A DNA stretch of 64,000 nt from Hymenobacter convexus (GCF_030580955.1 NZ_JAUQON010000005.1:62001-126000); one strand, 5' to 3'; shown: positions 47,523 to 58,450, numbered from the stretch's first letter. Notes: generated from the sequence alone by a model not told the origin. Made by a program: numbers and translations.

Positions 47523-48761
47523 ATGAGCCCTTTCGAAAACGTCCGCGAAGCCTTTCGCTCCATCCGCGCCAACCTGTTGCGCACCGTCCTCACGGCCCTG
47601 ATTCTGAGCATTGGGCTGTTTGCGCTGGTGGGCATTCTGACCAGCATCGACGCGATGAAAAACTCGCTGTCCGAAACCTTCGCCAGCCTGGGGGCCAACT
47701 CGTTTGAGCTGCACGCCAAGGGCTACACCAACCGCTTCCGGCGCGGCGGCGTGCAGGGCAAGCAGTACCCGCCCATCGACTTCCTGCAGGCCAAGCTCTA
47801 TAAAAAAGCCATGGGCGACGAGGCGCAGGTGGGCGTGTCGGCCTTCATCTCGGGCGCCACTGAAATGAAGGCCAATGGCATCAAAACCAACCCCAACATG
47901 CAGGTAATCGCGGGCGACGAAAACTACCTGAAAATTCAGGGCTACAACCTCACCGAGGGCCGCACATTTTCGCAAACCGAGCTCAACAGCGGCGCCAACG
48001 TGCTGATTGTGGGCGACGAAATCAAGCAGAAGCTGTTTCCCAAGCAAAGCCCCATCGGCCAGTACGTGTCGGCCATGGGCCGCCGCTTCCTGATTGTGGG
48101 CCTGCTGGAGAAAAGCGGCGGTAGCATGGGCGGCGGCGGGGCCGACCGCCTAGCTCTGCTGCCGCTCGAAACCGGCAACCAGATGCCCCGCCAGCGCGCC
48201 CTTACCTACGACATCAAAACCGCCACCGACAAGCCCGGCACCCTGGCCTTCGTGATGGGCCAGGCCACGGGCAAGATGCGCGCCGTGCGCCACGACCGCC
48301 TAGGTCAGGAGGACAGCTTCACGGTGGAAAGCAGCGAGTCGCTGGCCGCCGACCTGGAGTCGATTTCGGGCAAGGTGAAGGCCGGCGGCAGCGTGATGGC
48401 CTTCATCACGCTGCTGGGCGCCAGCATTGCCCTGATGAACATCATGCTGGTGTCCGTCACGGAGCGCACCCGCGAAATTGGGATTCGCAAGGCGTTAGGC
48501 GCCACGGCAGTGCAAATCCGGCAGCAGTTTCTGATTGAGGCCATCGTGATTTGCCTGCTGGGCGGCACGCTGGGCATCGTGCTGGGCGTGCTGGGCGGCA
48601 ACGGTGTGGCCAAGCTCATCGGGTCCGAATCGTTCTATGTGCCGTGGGGCTGGATGATGTTGGGCCTGATTATTTGCGTGGGCGTGGGGCTGTCGTCGGG
48701 CTACTACCCAGCCAGCAAAGCCGCCGCGCTCGACCCGATTGATTCGTTGCGCTACGAATAG
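47523..48761 (+). CDS. ABC transporter permease, MacB/FtsX type
   Basis: 412 residues from ATG 47523 (MSPFENVREAFRSIRAN); an upstream start in the repeat would add 12 unrelated residues. One N-terminal membrane helix (about 20-42) is followed by a large MacB-like periplasmic core domain (about 45-265) and three C-terminal helices of the FtsX domain (about 290-400), with the conserved TERTREIGIRKALGA segment. Such proteins couple ATPase action to extrusion or mechanical work in the periplasm. No ATPase gene is adjacent. Confidence 0.93.
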   Translation: MSPFENVREAFRSIRANLLRTVLTALILSIGLFALVGILTSIDAMKNSLSETFASLGANSFELHAKGYTNRFRRGGVQGKQYPPIDFLQAKLYKKAMGDEAQVGVSAFISGATEMKANGIKTNPNMQVIAGDENYLKIQGYNLTEGRTFSQTELNSGANVLIVGDEIKQKLFPKQSPIGQYVSAMGRRFLIVGLLEKSGGSMGGGGADRLALLPLETGNQMPRQRALTYDIKTATDKPGTLAFVMGQATGKMRAVRHDRLGQEDSFTVESSESLAADLESISGKVKAGGSVMAFITLLGASIALMNIMLVSVTERTREIGIRKALGATAVQIRQQFLIEAIVICLLGGTLGIVLGVLGGNGVAKLIGSESFYVPWGWMMLGLIICVGVGLSSGYYPASKAAALDPIDSLRYE

Positions 48762-48771
48762 GGCGGGAGTG

Positions 48772-49641
48772 ATGCTGATGAAAGCGCGCTTGCTTGAGCT
48801 GTTCCTGCTGCTGGCCGCGCTGCAAGCCCGGGCGCAACTGGCCGCAAGCAGCTTGGCTCAAGTATTTACCGTGACCGATGGCGGCGTTGGAAAATTCAGG
48901 TTGCCGCAGGTGCGGCTCCCCAATGCAGCCGTGGCCCGGCGCATCAACCGGCAACTGCTGCGGCAGTGCGTCGACTACACTGGCAGCGTGGATTCAACCG
49001 CTAGCCCACGTAGGCAGGTGCGTCAGATGGTGGTGGAATGTTGTTACGACCAGGAAACAAAAGGCTGGATGGCCGGCGGCCTTGGCTACACCGGCACTGA
49101 TTATACGGTACTGCTGAACCAAGGCTATTTGCTTTCGCTTGAGTTTGCCAAGGATGATAATGGCCTGACCAGAATGGATGCCGAACACCTGACCTTTGAC
49201 CTGCGCACAGGCAAACGGTTGACGTTGGGCGACCTCGTGGCCGACCCACCGGCGCAACTTGCCCAGCGATTAGAGTGGGCCATTGACCGCCGCCTAAAGG
49301 CTGAATTAGCCGATGTAGCGGCCGTTTATGGTGACTCAGACGTTATCGCGCACGTGGCGCAGCTGTATGGGTTTGAGGAGTGGAATACGGTTAAGCAGAA
49401 GCCCACTGCCGCCGACACTTCGGCCGCAAGTGCCTCGGACATGAAATACTGGCTTGAAACCGCCGATTTTGCGCTGGATGACCATGCCCTGCTGTTGTAC
49501 CACAACGTGGGCATGAGCCGCATTGACATTCCGTTTCTGCCCGACCCTGTCTATACTTTTCCCTTTGCGCGCATCCATCCGCGCGGCCTGTTGGTGCCCT
49601 TGGCAAAAGCGGCCGGCACCAAAAAGCCCAAAACCAAATAG
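48772..49641 (+). CDS. Exported protein, DUF3298/RsiV-like, unknown
   Basis: 289 residues, with start ATG 48772 or 48778 (MLMK). A signal peptide covers about 1-22 (LLELFLLLAALQARAQ). The mature part shows LSLEFAKDDNG and the segment FDLRTGKRLTLGDLVAD, which matches DUF3298-like domains (as in RsiV), and ends in a Lys-rich tail. It lies 11 bp after the permease gene and may be cotranscribed. Function unknown. Confidence 0.7.
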   Translation: MLMKARLLELFLLLAALQARAQLAASSLAQVFTVTDGGVGKFRLPQVRLPNAAVARRINRQLLRQCVDYTGSVDSTASPRRQVRQMVVECCYDQETKGWMAGGLGYTGTDYTVLLNQGYLLSLEFAKDDNGLTRMDAEHLTFDLRTGKRLTLGDLVADPPAQLAQRLEWAIDRRLKAELADVAAVYGDSDVIAHVAQLYGFEEWNTVKQKPTAADTSAASASDMKYWLETADFALDDHALLLYHNVGMSRIDIPFLPDPVYTFPFARIHPRGLLVPLAKAAGTKKPKTK

Positions 49642-49656
49642 CAACGCCGGTTTTTA

Positions 49657-49684
49657 TACATTTGCGCAAACCTCATTTGTGCAA
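49657..49684 (+). promoter_or_regulatory. Promoter with two TTTGyGCAA operator-like sites
   Basis: The -7 box TACATTTG (49657-49664) overlaps the palindrome TTTGCGCAAA (49661-49670); a second copy TTTGTGCAA lies at 49676-49684, 1 nt before the ATG. Together they also form an inverted repeat with one mismatch. A repressor bound here would block transcription of the HTH gene. Confidence 0.6.
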
Positions 49685-49685
49685 C

Positions 49686-50498
49686 ATGGTCGCCATTCCC
49701 GCTTCCGAAACCATTGACCGGCGCTTTGCTGAACTCATTCAGCAGTTTGGGCTGACCAAAAACAGCTTTGCCATTTCGCTGGGCAAAACCGCCAGCGTGG
49801 TGCAGCACCTCATCGACGGCCGCAACAAGCCCGGCTACGACCTGCTGTGCAAAGTTTTTGAAGTCTACCCAAATGTATCAAGGGACTGGTTGCTGCTGGG
49901 CCGCGGCCCCATGCTGGTAGGCGGCGAACCCATTGCCAGGTCCGCGCCGCGCCCGGCACCCGCTGCCACCGAGCTGCCGTTGGAGCCCATTGATTTGTCC
50001 GACATTGAAGCCCACAGCACCCGCCGCGCCGGCCCCGGTGTGGCCGGTACGCGCCTGCAGCCCGCCGAAATTGCGGCTACCATCGCCTTGGCGACGGCCG
50101 CCCAGCAGCCCGCCCGCGCAGTTGCGCCCACCCTGAACGGTTTCGGGCATACCCACCAACCGCAGGAACATCCCGCGGCGGTTGAAACCCCGGCTGCCCC
50201 AGAGCCCACAACTGCCCCCGTGCCAACTGCCAGTCCGGCACTTGAGCCGGCTCCGGCACCCACGCCGCCATCGCCTGCCCCGGTTCAGGCAGCAGCGCCT
50301 GTTGCGGCCACCGCACAGGTCCCGGCAGCAGTGGCGCCCGCTCCGGCTCCAAATCCCGAAGCTTACATATCGGCCGCATTGCATGCCCAGCACCTGCAAC
50401 ACCAGTTGGCCATGGCCGAAATGCGCAACCAGCACCTATTAGAGCAGCAGCAGATGTTGCGCGAGATGCTGGCCATGGCCCGGCAGGCCATGGTTTAG
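49686..50498 (+). CDS. Helix-turn-helix protein with Pro/Ala-rich linker and C-terminal coiled coil
   Basis: 270 residues from ATG 49686. The N-terminal domain (about 5-75) is a phage-repressor/XRE-like HTH (FGLTKNSFAISLGKTASVVQ, then NVSRDWLLLGRGPML). The middle (about 85-215) is a disordered Pro/Ala-rich stretch, and the last 45 residues are a Gln/Met/His-rich amphipathic helix (QHLQHQLAMAEMRNQHLL) suited to oligomerisation. No S24 peptidase domain is present. The double TTTGyGCAA site in its promoter suggests autoregulation. The stop overlaps the end of mtaB. Confidence 0.85.
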   Translation: MVAIPASETIDRRFAELIQQFGLTKNSFAISLGKTASVVQHLIDGRNKPGYDLLCKVFEVYPNVSRDWLLLGRGPMLVGGEPIARSAPRPAPAATELPLEPIDLSDIEAHSTRRAGPGVAGTRLQPAEIAATIALATAAQQPARAVAPTLNGFGHTHQPQEHPAAVETPAAPEPTTAPVPTASPALEPAPAPTPPSPAPVQAAAPVAATAQVPAAVAPAPAPNPEAYISAALHAQHLQHQLAMAEMRNQHLLEQQQMLREMLAMARQAMV

Positions 50499-51829
50499 GC
50501 GAAGATTCCCACTTCTTCGGCTTCCATCAAACCCAACGCATTCACCTCCGTGAGGCGCAGCGTTTTCATCTCGCCCACCAGCAGCGGGTCGTACTTGGCG
50601 GCCACGCGGATGTAGTTGGGCGTGAAGCCTTCCATGCGGCCATCGGTCACGTCGTCTTCAAACAGCACGTCGGTTTCCAGGCCCAGGTGCTGCTCGTAGA
50701 AGTAGCGCTTTTTCTTTTCCGAGAGGCTACGCAGCTGGGTGGTGCGCTCGTGGCGCACCCGGTCCTGCACGCGGCCGGGCAGGGTGGGGGCCAGCGTGTC
50801 GGGCCGTTCCGAGTAGGGGAAAACGTGCAGGTAGGAGATGGGCAGCTCGTTTAGAAAATTGTAAGTATCCAGAAAATCGGCGTCGGTTTCGCCCGGAAAG
50901 CCCACAATCACATCCACGCCAATGCAGGCGTGCGGCATCAGTTCCTTGATGCGGGCCACGCGCTGAGCATACAGCGCCCGGCGGTAGCGGCGGCGCATGA
51001 GACCGAGAATCTTGTCCGAACCGCTTTGCAGCGGGATGTGGAAGTGCGGCATAAATCGCTCCGACGCGGCTACCGTGGTCAGAATCTCGTCGGTCAGCAG
51101 GTTGGGCTCGCAGCTGCTGATGCGGAAGCGGCGGATGCCACTCACCTCGTCTAGGGCCTGCACCAGTTGGGTGAAATCTTCGCGGCGCTCACGCTCAGGG
51201 CCCTGCAGGCCAAAATCGCCCAGATTCACGCCGGTGAGCACAATTTCTTTCACGCCGGTTTCGGCCAGCTTCTCCACGCGCTCTACCACGCTGGCCACGC
51301 TGCCCGAGCGGCTGCCGCCCCGCGCCAGCGGAATGGTGCAGAACGAGCAGGAGTAGTCGCAGCCGTCCTGCACCTTAAGGAAGGTGCGGGTGCGGTCGCC
51401 GAACGAGTGCGCAGCCACAAACTCGGTGGCTTCCGAGATGGGGGAGGCGTGCACCGCGCCCGGCTGGCCCGCGGCCGGTTTCTTAAAATCAGCCAGAATA
51501 TCGACCAGCTGGAATTTCTCGGCTGCGCCCAGCACGGCGCTCACGCCGGGAATGGTGGCGATTTCCTGCGGCTTGAGTTGAGCGTAGCAGCCCACGATGG
51601 CCACAAACGCCTCGGGGTTGTGCTTGAGAGCCTGCTGAACCACTTTCCGGCACTTGCGGTCGGCGTGGTCGGTCACGGAGCAGGTGTTGATAACGTATAG
51701 GTCGGCTCCGGCTTCGAAGGCAATTTTCTCAAAGCCCTTCTCCTCAAACTGCCGGCCGATGGCCGACGTTTCGGAAAAGTTCAGCTTGCAGCCGAGGGTG
51801 TAAAAGGCAACGGATTGGGGGGTAGGCAT
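50495..51829 (-). CDS. mtaB: tRNA (N6-threonylcarbamoyladenosine-37-C2)-methylthiotransferase
   Basis: 444 residues from ATG 51829; the upstream extension lies beyond the promoter box. Cluster cysteines are Cys14 (GCKLN), Cys50 (NTCSVTD) and Cys81 (VGCYAQ), and the radical SAM motif is GCDYSCSFC near residue 165, followed by a TRAM domain. The GCKLN and CSVTDHAD forms separate it from MiaB. It converts t6A37 to ms2t6A37 in tRNAs reading A-starting codons. The -7 box ends 7 nt before the ATG. Confidence 0.95.
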   Translation of the reverse strand: MPTPQSVAFYTLGCKLNFSETSAIGRQFEEKGFEKIAFEAGADLYVINTCSVTDHADRKCRKVVQQALKHNPEAFVAIVGCYAQLKPQEIATIPGVSAVLGAAEKFQLVDILADFKKPAAGQPGAVHASPISEATEFVAAHSFGDRTRTFLKVQDGCDYSCSFCTIPLARGGSRSGSVASVVERVEKLAETGVKEIVLTGVNLGDFGLQGPERERREDFTQLVQALDEVSGIRRFRISSCEPNLLTDEILTTVAASERFMPHFHIPLQSGSDKILGLMRRRYRRALYAQRVARIKELMPHACIGVDVIVGFPGETDADFLDTYNFLNELPISYLHVFPYSERPDTLAPTLPGRVQDRVRHERTTQLRSLSEKKKRYFYEQHLGLETDVLFEDDVTDGRMEGFTPNYIRVAAKYDPLLVGEMKTLRLTEVNALGLMEAEEVGIFA

Positions 51830-51836
51830 AGCCCCG

Positions 51837-51844
51837 CAAAGGTA
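51837..51844 (-). promoter_or_regulatory. -7 box TACCTTTG of mtaB, 7 nt before the ATG
   Basis: Minus-strand perfect consensus. Transcription should begin within a few nucleotides of the start codon. Confidence 0.65.
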
Positions 51845-51877
51845 CGGCCGGGCGCCAGAACGTGCCACCGGGCTGGC

Positions 51878-53740
51878 TTACCGCTTGGTAAAGTCTTCCA
51901 TCGAAAGCTGTTCCAGCGCTTCGCCGAGGCGAATCTGAGCATCGGGCACGGCGTAGTCGCGCTCCCAGGTGTGGCGGCTCACGTTGTCGTAGGTCACAAT
52001 GCCGGCGGGCGAAACGGCTCCAAATCCATCGTTATAGGTATAAAACGCAAACGGACGGGCGTGCGGGGCCAGCAAGTCGCGGCTCCACACGTAGTTGGAC
52101 GCGGGCAGGCGCAGCTGGTGCAGCAGCGTGGCCGCCACATCGGTTTGCGAGCCGATGGTGCGCACCACCCGCCCGCGGCTTTCGGGCCGGATGGCCCCCC
52201 CGGCCAGCAGCAGCGGAATCCGGAATTTCTTCGGACTTTGGTTGGTCGAGTTACCCGGTAGAATATGGCCGTGGTCGGCCACGAGTACCAGCAGGGTGTT
52301 GGCGTACCACGGCTGCTTTCGGGCCGCTTGCAGGAATTTCCCCAGGGTATAATCCGTGTAAAACACCGAATTGCGGAACTGGGCTACTTCCGTTGTACCG
52401 GGAAACCGGGTTTTCATGGGCACGTCAAAAGGCTCGTGGCTGCTCAGGGTGAAGGCCGTCACGAAAAACGGTTGGCGCTGCTGGCCCAGCTCGGCCAGCA
52501 TGCGGTTGAAAAGCACGCCGTCGTGCGCCCCCCATTTCGAGTTTTGCTCGGAGGCCGCAAAGTCGGCCCGCTCGGTGAGGTGCTCGTAGCCGGCCGTTTG
52601 CAGGTAGCTTTTCATGTTGGCAAAAGCCAGCTCGCCGCCGTAGTAATAGCGTGAGCTGTAGCCTGCCAGGCTCAGCGTGCGGCACAGGTGCGGCAGGTTC
52701 TCCGTTTTGCGCGGAAACTTGATGATGCTTGTGGTGGGCTGGTTGGGATAGCCCGAAAGCAGCGACACCAGGCCCTTCTGGCTGCGGTCGCCGGCCGCGT
52801 AAATGTGGTCGAACAGCACCCCCGTTTGCGCCAGGCTGTCCAGGCTGGGGGTCACGCCCTTTTCGCCACCCACGCTGCCCACCAGCTTGGAGGTAAAGCT
52901 CTCCAGGATGATAAACAGCACATTCGGCCGGGTAGTCGTCAGCACCGAGGCGGCCGAATCGGCGGGCGCGGCTGCGCCCACGGCCAGCGGGTAGAGGCCG
53001 GCCACCAACCGCCGGGCCGTGCTATCGGCCATGAAGGGCTTGAGGGGTTTCTCGTCGGCCCGCAGCACCAGGGCACTCATAAAGTTCCAGGGCGCATTCA
53101 GGGCCGCGTGGTTGGCAAAGGGCGTGCGCGAGAAATACACGTCGCTTTGGTTCACCGGTATTTGCTGGGTGCCGCCGCGCAGGGGCACCACCAGCAGCAC
53201 GGCGTAAAGCAGGCCGGCCAGCGCCGCCCGCCCACGCCCAAACCAGGGCGCCAGCTCCGGCAACCGGCCCACCACCACCTTGTAGAGCGCCCAGCTGCCC
53301 AGGCCCAGCCCCGCCAGCAGCGCCAGGAGCACCGCCACTGGCGCGCTGCCCGCCGATGCCGCCATCTCGGCCGGCGAGCTCAGGTATTGCAAGGGCGTGT
53401 CATCGAGCCGAAAGCCCCACGCGCGGTACAACTCTAGGTCGACAATTATCAACAATGCCAGCAGCGTTCCAATTATCGCCGAATAACCATTCACCAAGCC
53501 GCGCAGGGGCAAGCGGGGAATGAGGCTGCCCACCGCCAGCAATAGAAAAGGAATCAGGCACACATAGGCCGCCGCCGAAGCATCCAGCCGCAAGCCGTAG
53601 CCAAACGTGGCCGCCAGCGTGCCGAGCGAAAGACGTGAAGCGGCAGCATGCTCGTACCCCAAAAAGAGAGCCCGACCCAGTCCAAAAAAAAGCAGCCAGA
53701 ATAAAAAGTAGCGCGGCTGAAACGCAAAGCGGTTTTTCAC
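51878..53740 (-). CDS. LTA-synthase-like membrane sulfatase-fold phosphotransferase
   Basis: 620 residues. Five hydrophobic helices fill the first 190 residues, followed by an extracytoplasmic alkaline-phosphatase-like domain. The metal ligands are visible: Glu in FIILESFTSK, the nucleophile in AAGDRSQKGL (Ser in place of the Thr of LtaS) and Asp-His in VADHGH. Gram-negative relatives transfer phosphoglycerol or phosphoethanolamine to glycans or lipids in the periplasm. The substrate is unknown. Single gene with a -7 box 4 nt from its ATG; ends next to mtaB's promoter. Confidence 0.9.
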   Translation of the reverse strand: MKNRFAFQPRYFLFWLLFFGLGRALFLGYEHAAASRLSLGTLAATFGYGLRLDASAAAYVCLIPFLLLAVGSLIPRLPLRGLVNGYSAIIGTLLALLIIVDLELYRAWGFRLDDTPLQYLSSPAEMAASAGSAPVAVLLALLAGLGLGSWALYKVVVGRLPELAPWFGRGRAALAGLLYAVLLVVPLRGGTQQIPVNQSDVYFSRTPFANHAALNAPWNFMSALVLRADEKPLKPFMADSTARRLVAGLYPLAVGAAAPADSAASVLTTTRPNVLFIILESFTSKLVGSVGGEKGVTPSLDSLAQTGVLFDHIYAAGDRSQKGLVSLLSGYPNQPTTSIIKFPRKTENLPHLCRTLSLAGYSSRYYYGGELAFANMKSYLQTAGYEHLTERADFAASEQNSKWGAHDGVLFNRMLAELGQQRQPFFVTAFTLSSHEPFDVPMKTRFPGTTEVAQFRNSVFYTDYTLGKFLQAARKQPWYANTLLVLVADHGHILPGNSTNQSPKKFRIPLLLAGGAIRPESRGRVVRTIGSQTDVAATLLHQLRLPASNYVWSRDLLAPHARPFAFYTYNDGFGAVSPAGIVTYDNVSRHTWERDYAVPDAQIRLGEALEQLSMEDFTKR

Positions 53741-53744
53741 CCCG

Positions 53745-53752
53745 CAAAGATA
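53745..53752 (-). promoter_or_regulatory. -7 box TATCTTTG, 4 nt before the ATG at 53740
   Basis: Perfect TAnnTTTG on the minus strand. Implies a leaderless or nearly leaderless transcript. Confidence 0.6.
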
Positions 53753-53926
53753 GCCTCTGACTCAGCCTGGTCTTAAAAATCGCAACTCAGCATAACGATG
53801 TGGTTTTCTTTGAAAAAAGCTCAAATGCGGGTGTCTCTGGGAGGGGGAGGACCAGAAAAAGTAGCCTTATTTAGAAAATCACCTCAAAAAATCAGGGGTT
53901 GGTACGGCCAAAATTGATTCTTGCTT

Positions 53927-53934
53927 TATCTTTG
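53927..53934 (+). promoter_or_regulatory. -7 box TATCTTTG of glnN
   Basis: 52 nt before the glnN ATG, within an AT-rich stretch. No clear RpoN-type site was seen. Confidence 0.6.
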
Positions 53935-53986
53935 CCTCAGAATTTATAACTCATCCAGTCAATAGTCCCTGTCGGTTCTTTCGTCT

Positions 53987-56176
<2,190 letters not shown>

Positions 56177-56241
56177 TTCCTGACGGACGGAATCGGGTCC
56201 GGTGTTGGGTGGGAATTCTCGCCGCGCCCCGGTTTTTAAAG

Positions 56242-56268
56242 AGGTACCTCTGTGAGGTGCCTTTTTTT
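56242..56268 (+). terminator. Terminator after glnN
   Basis: AGGTACCTC / GAGGTGCCT stem (one G-T pair) with a run of seven T. Confidence 0.85.
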
Positions 56269-56336
56269 GGCCGGTAGCCGCAAACGATTGCGGGTAGTTG
56301 GAATATGGCTGCTGATACGTAGGCGGCAGGGTTTGG

Positions 56337-56873
56337 TTACTCCAGTATGTTGGCGGGCTGGGAGGGACCGAGGAGCAGCGGCATCCGTGGGGTCTGTTCG
56401 TCTTCGGCGTCATCTACTACTTCAGCGCTGCTGCCGGGGTCGGGCACGAGCATGCGCCAGGTGGCGCTACGCAGTTCGTCGAGTTTATCAAGCGTTTCGC
56501 TAATAGTGGGGTTGGCCTTGAGCTTGTCGAACAAGCCGCTTTTGTTGCCGGCTACAATCAGTTTTTCGATAACGAAGGGCAGCACCCAGCCCACCACGTT
56601 GGAGGCTAGCGCGCCGCGCAAGCCCAGGCGCAGCAGCAGGCGGGTGGTCATTTGTTCTACCAGCAGCACGCGGGCCGCGGGCAGGGCTTTGTCGGCCAGA
56701 AAGTCGGCCACCAGCTTTAGGTTGCCTTTCTCCACTTCGGCCCGTAGTACGTCCTGCACGCTATCGAGGGCGCGGGCAGCCAGCTGGCGAAACAAGCGGC
56801 CCGTTTGCCAGGCCGCCAGGCCGGTGACGCGAGCGGCGCCGAGGAGGGCAGGAAGGAAACGGGGTTTTTTCAT
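56337..56873 (-). CDS. Protein of unknown function with amphipathic/hydrophobic helices
   Basis: 178 residues. The N-terminal part is basic and helical (MKKPRFLPALLGAARVTGLAAW); a moderately hydrophobic helix near 90-105 (LASNVVGWVLPFVIEKLIV) could touch the membrane. The C-terminal 35 residues are acidic and disordered. There is no cleavage site for a signal peptide. Convergent with glnN. Family not recognised. Confidence 0.65.
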   Translation of the reverse strand: MKKPRFLPALLGAARVTGLAAWQTGRLFRQLAARALDSVQDVLRAEVEKGNLKLVADFLADKALPAARVLLVEQMTTRLLLRLGLRGALASNVVGWVLPFVIEKLIVAGNKSGLFDKLKANPTISETLDKLDELRSATWRMLVPDPGSSAEVVDDAEDEQTPRMPLLLGPSQPANILE

Positions 56874-57075
56874 GCGAAGAAGGCGGCTGGGAGGGCTGCG
56901 TATTAATTTTGTTGGGTAGGAACGCAGCGAAAGGAATTTGGGTTAAGCCCGGCGGTGAGCAAAGGAGCAGGATTAATTAAAAAGAAATTAAATCCCCGCT
57001 TGAGGCTGTCAGATTAATAACCTGAAGCCGTATTGCTTGTTAAATTGTAGCCTTGATGGTGCCTTATTATTCCGT

Positions 57076-57441
57076 ATGTCAGACTTGCTGCTGGATATAA
57101 ATTTACAACAATCACCGGACGAGTATTTCGGCGGCGAGTGGCAGGTAGCCAACCGGGTGCTGAACCACAACGACCCCGGCAGCCCCTTGGCGCGGGCCGC
57201 CCGGCTGGTGCTGGCTCCGGGCCAACTGGAGGCCAAGCCCATTCCGCCGGGCCCTAGCGAAACTGGCCAGTGGGCCGTGATGCGGGACGAAATTCTGAAC
57301 CGTCCGTACCTGAACTTCGAGTTGCCCAACGAAGCCACGCGTGCCTTGGTGACGCGCCTGCGCCGCTCGGCCGACGGTCTGCACAGCCAGCTCAACTTGT
57401 ATTTTGCGTCGGGCATGGAAATGCAGCTCGACCGCGCCTGA
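57076..57441 (+). CDS. Small protein of unknown function
   Basis: 121 residues from ATG 57076 (MSDLLLDINLQQSPDEYF). It is soluble, with no cysteine and no membrane segment; the segment GPSETGQWAVMRDEILNRPYLNF and the final FASGMEMQLDRA look conserved in style, but I do not know the family. It lies 35 bp before the double-PAS gene on the same strand, so the two may work together. Confidence 0.65.
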   Translation: MSDLLLDINLQQSPDEYFGGEWQVANRVLNHNDPGSPLARAARLVLAPGQLEAKPIPPGPSETGQWAVMRDEILNRPYLNFELPNEATRALVTRLRRSADGLHSQLNLYFASGMEMQLDRA

Positions 57442-57476
57442 TTGTTTTCTTTCCGAACCCTTACTTATTTTCGTTC

Positions 57477-58403
57477 GTGAGTAATTCGTCTTCCGTTAAT
57501 CCATTGCCCGCCGAAGCGCTGCCCCATGGCGCAGCCCAAGGGCAGGTGGGGCCCGAGCAGTTTACGTTTCTGGCCGATATGATTCCGCAGCTGGTCTGGA
57601 TAACGGACCCGACGGGTTTCCACACTTATTTCAACCAGCGTTGGATTGATTACACCGGCTACACGCTGGCCGACAGCGTGGGGCCTGATATGTGGAACAA
57701 CCTGCTGCACCCGGACGACCAAGCGCGCGCGCGGCAGGTGTGGGGCCACTCGCTGGCCACCGGCGATGATTACGAAATTGAATACCGCTTCAAGGGCCGC
57801 GACGGGCAGTACCGCTGGTTTCTGGGGCAGGCCCGGCCCCGGCGCGACGAGGACGGCCACATCATTGCCTGGTTTGGGACTTGCACCGACATTCAAGACC
57901 AGAAACAGGCCCAGCAGGCCCAACGGGAGCGCGAAGAAGAGTTTACCACCCTGGCCGATAACATGGCCCAACTGGCTTGGATGACGCGGCCCGATGGCTA
58001 TATCTACTGGTACAACCGGCGCTGGTACGACTACACCGGCACTACATTGGAGGAAATGAAGGGCTGGGGCTGGGACAAAGTGCACCACCCCGATTACATC
58101 AACAGCGTGGTAGAATTTGTGTCGAAAGCCTGGCCCGCTGGGCAGCCTTGGGAAATGACCTTCCCGTTGCGCGGCAAAGACGGACAGTACCGTTGGTTTC
58201 TGACCCGCGCCGAGCCCATCCGCAACGAAAAGGGCGAACTGGTGCGCTGGTTGGGCACCAATACCGACGTGACGGCCATGCGCGAACTTCAGCAGCAGCT
58301 CGAACTGGCGTATTCCGACCTTGAAGCCAAGGTAACGTTCCGGAACCTGGATTTGGAGCGCGAAGTGAAGCAGCTGCGCGAGGCTGCGGCCGCTGGCAAG
58401 TAG
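57477..58403 (+). CDS. Orphan double-PAS sensory protein without output domain
   Basis: 308 residues from GTG 57477; the frame extends upstream over the previous gene, and no ATG fits. Two PAS fold-3 domains follow each other (about 25-145 and 155-275). Each has the FLADMIPQLVWITDPTGF-like start and the PAC ending (YRWFLGQARP ... GTCTDI; YRWFLTRAEP ... GTNTDV). A 30-residue coiled coil ends the protein. Histidine kinase, GGDEF and other output domains are absent. Such proteins are usually adaptors. A strong terminator follows. Confidence 0.88.
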   Translation: MSNSSSVNPLPAEALPHGAAQGQVGPEQFTFLADMIPQLVWITDPTGFHTYFNQRWIDYTGYTLADSVGPDMWNNLLHPDDQARARQVWGHSLATGDDYEIEYRFKGRDGQYRWFLGQARPRRDEDGHIIAWFGTCTDIQDQKQAQQAQREREEEFTTLADNMAQLAWMTRPDGYIYWYNRRWYDYTGTTLEEMKGWGWDKVHHPDYINSVVEFVSKAWPAGQPWEMTFPLRGKDGQYRWFLTRAEPIRNEKGELVRWLGTNTDVTAMRELQQQLELAYSDLEAKVTFRNLDLEREVKQLREAAAAGK

Positions 58404-58426
58404 GGTTAGGGAAATTAGGATTGTTC

Positions 58427-58450
58427 AAAACGGCTCTTCGGAGCCGTTTT
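58427..58450 (+). terminator. Terminator after the PAS gene
   Basis: AAAACGGCTC-TTCG-GAGCCGTTTT: a perfect stem with an extra-stable TTCG loop. Confidence 0.9.
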
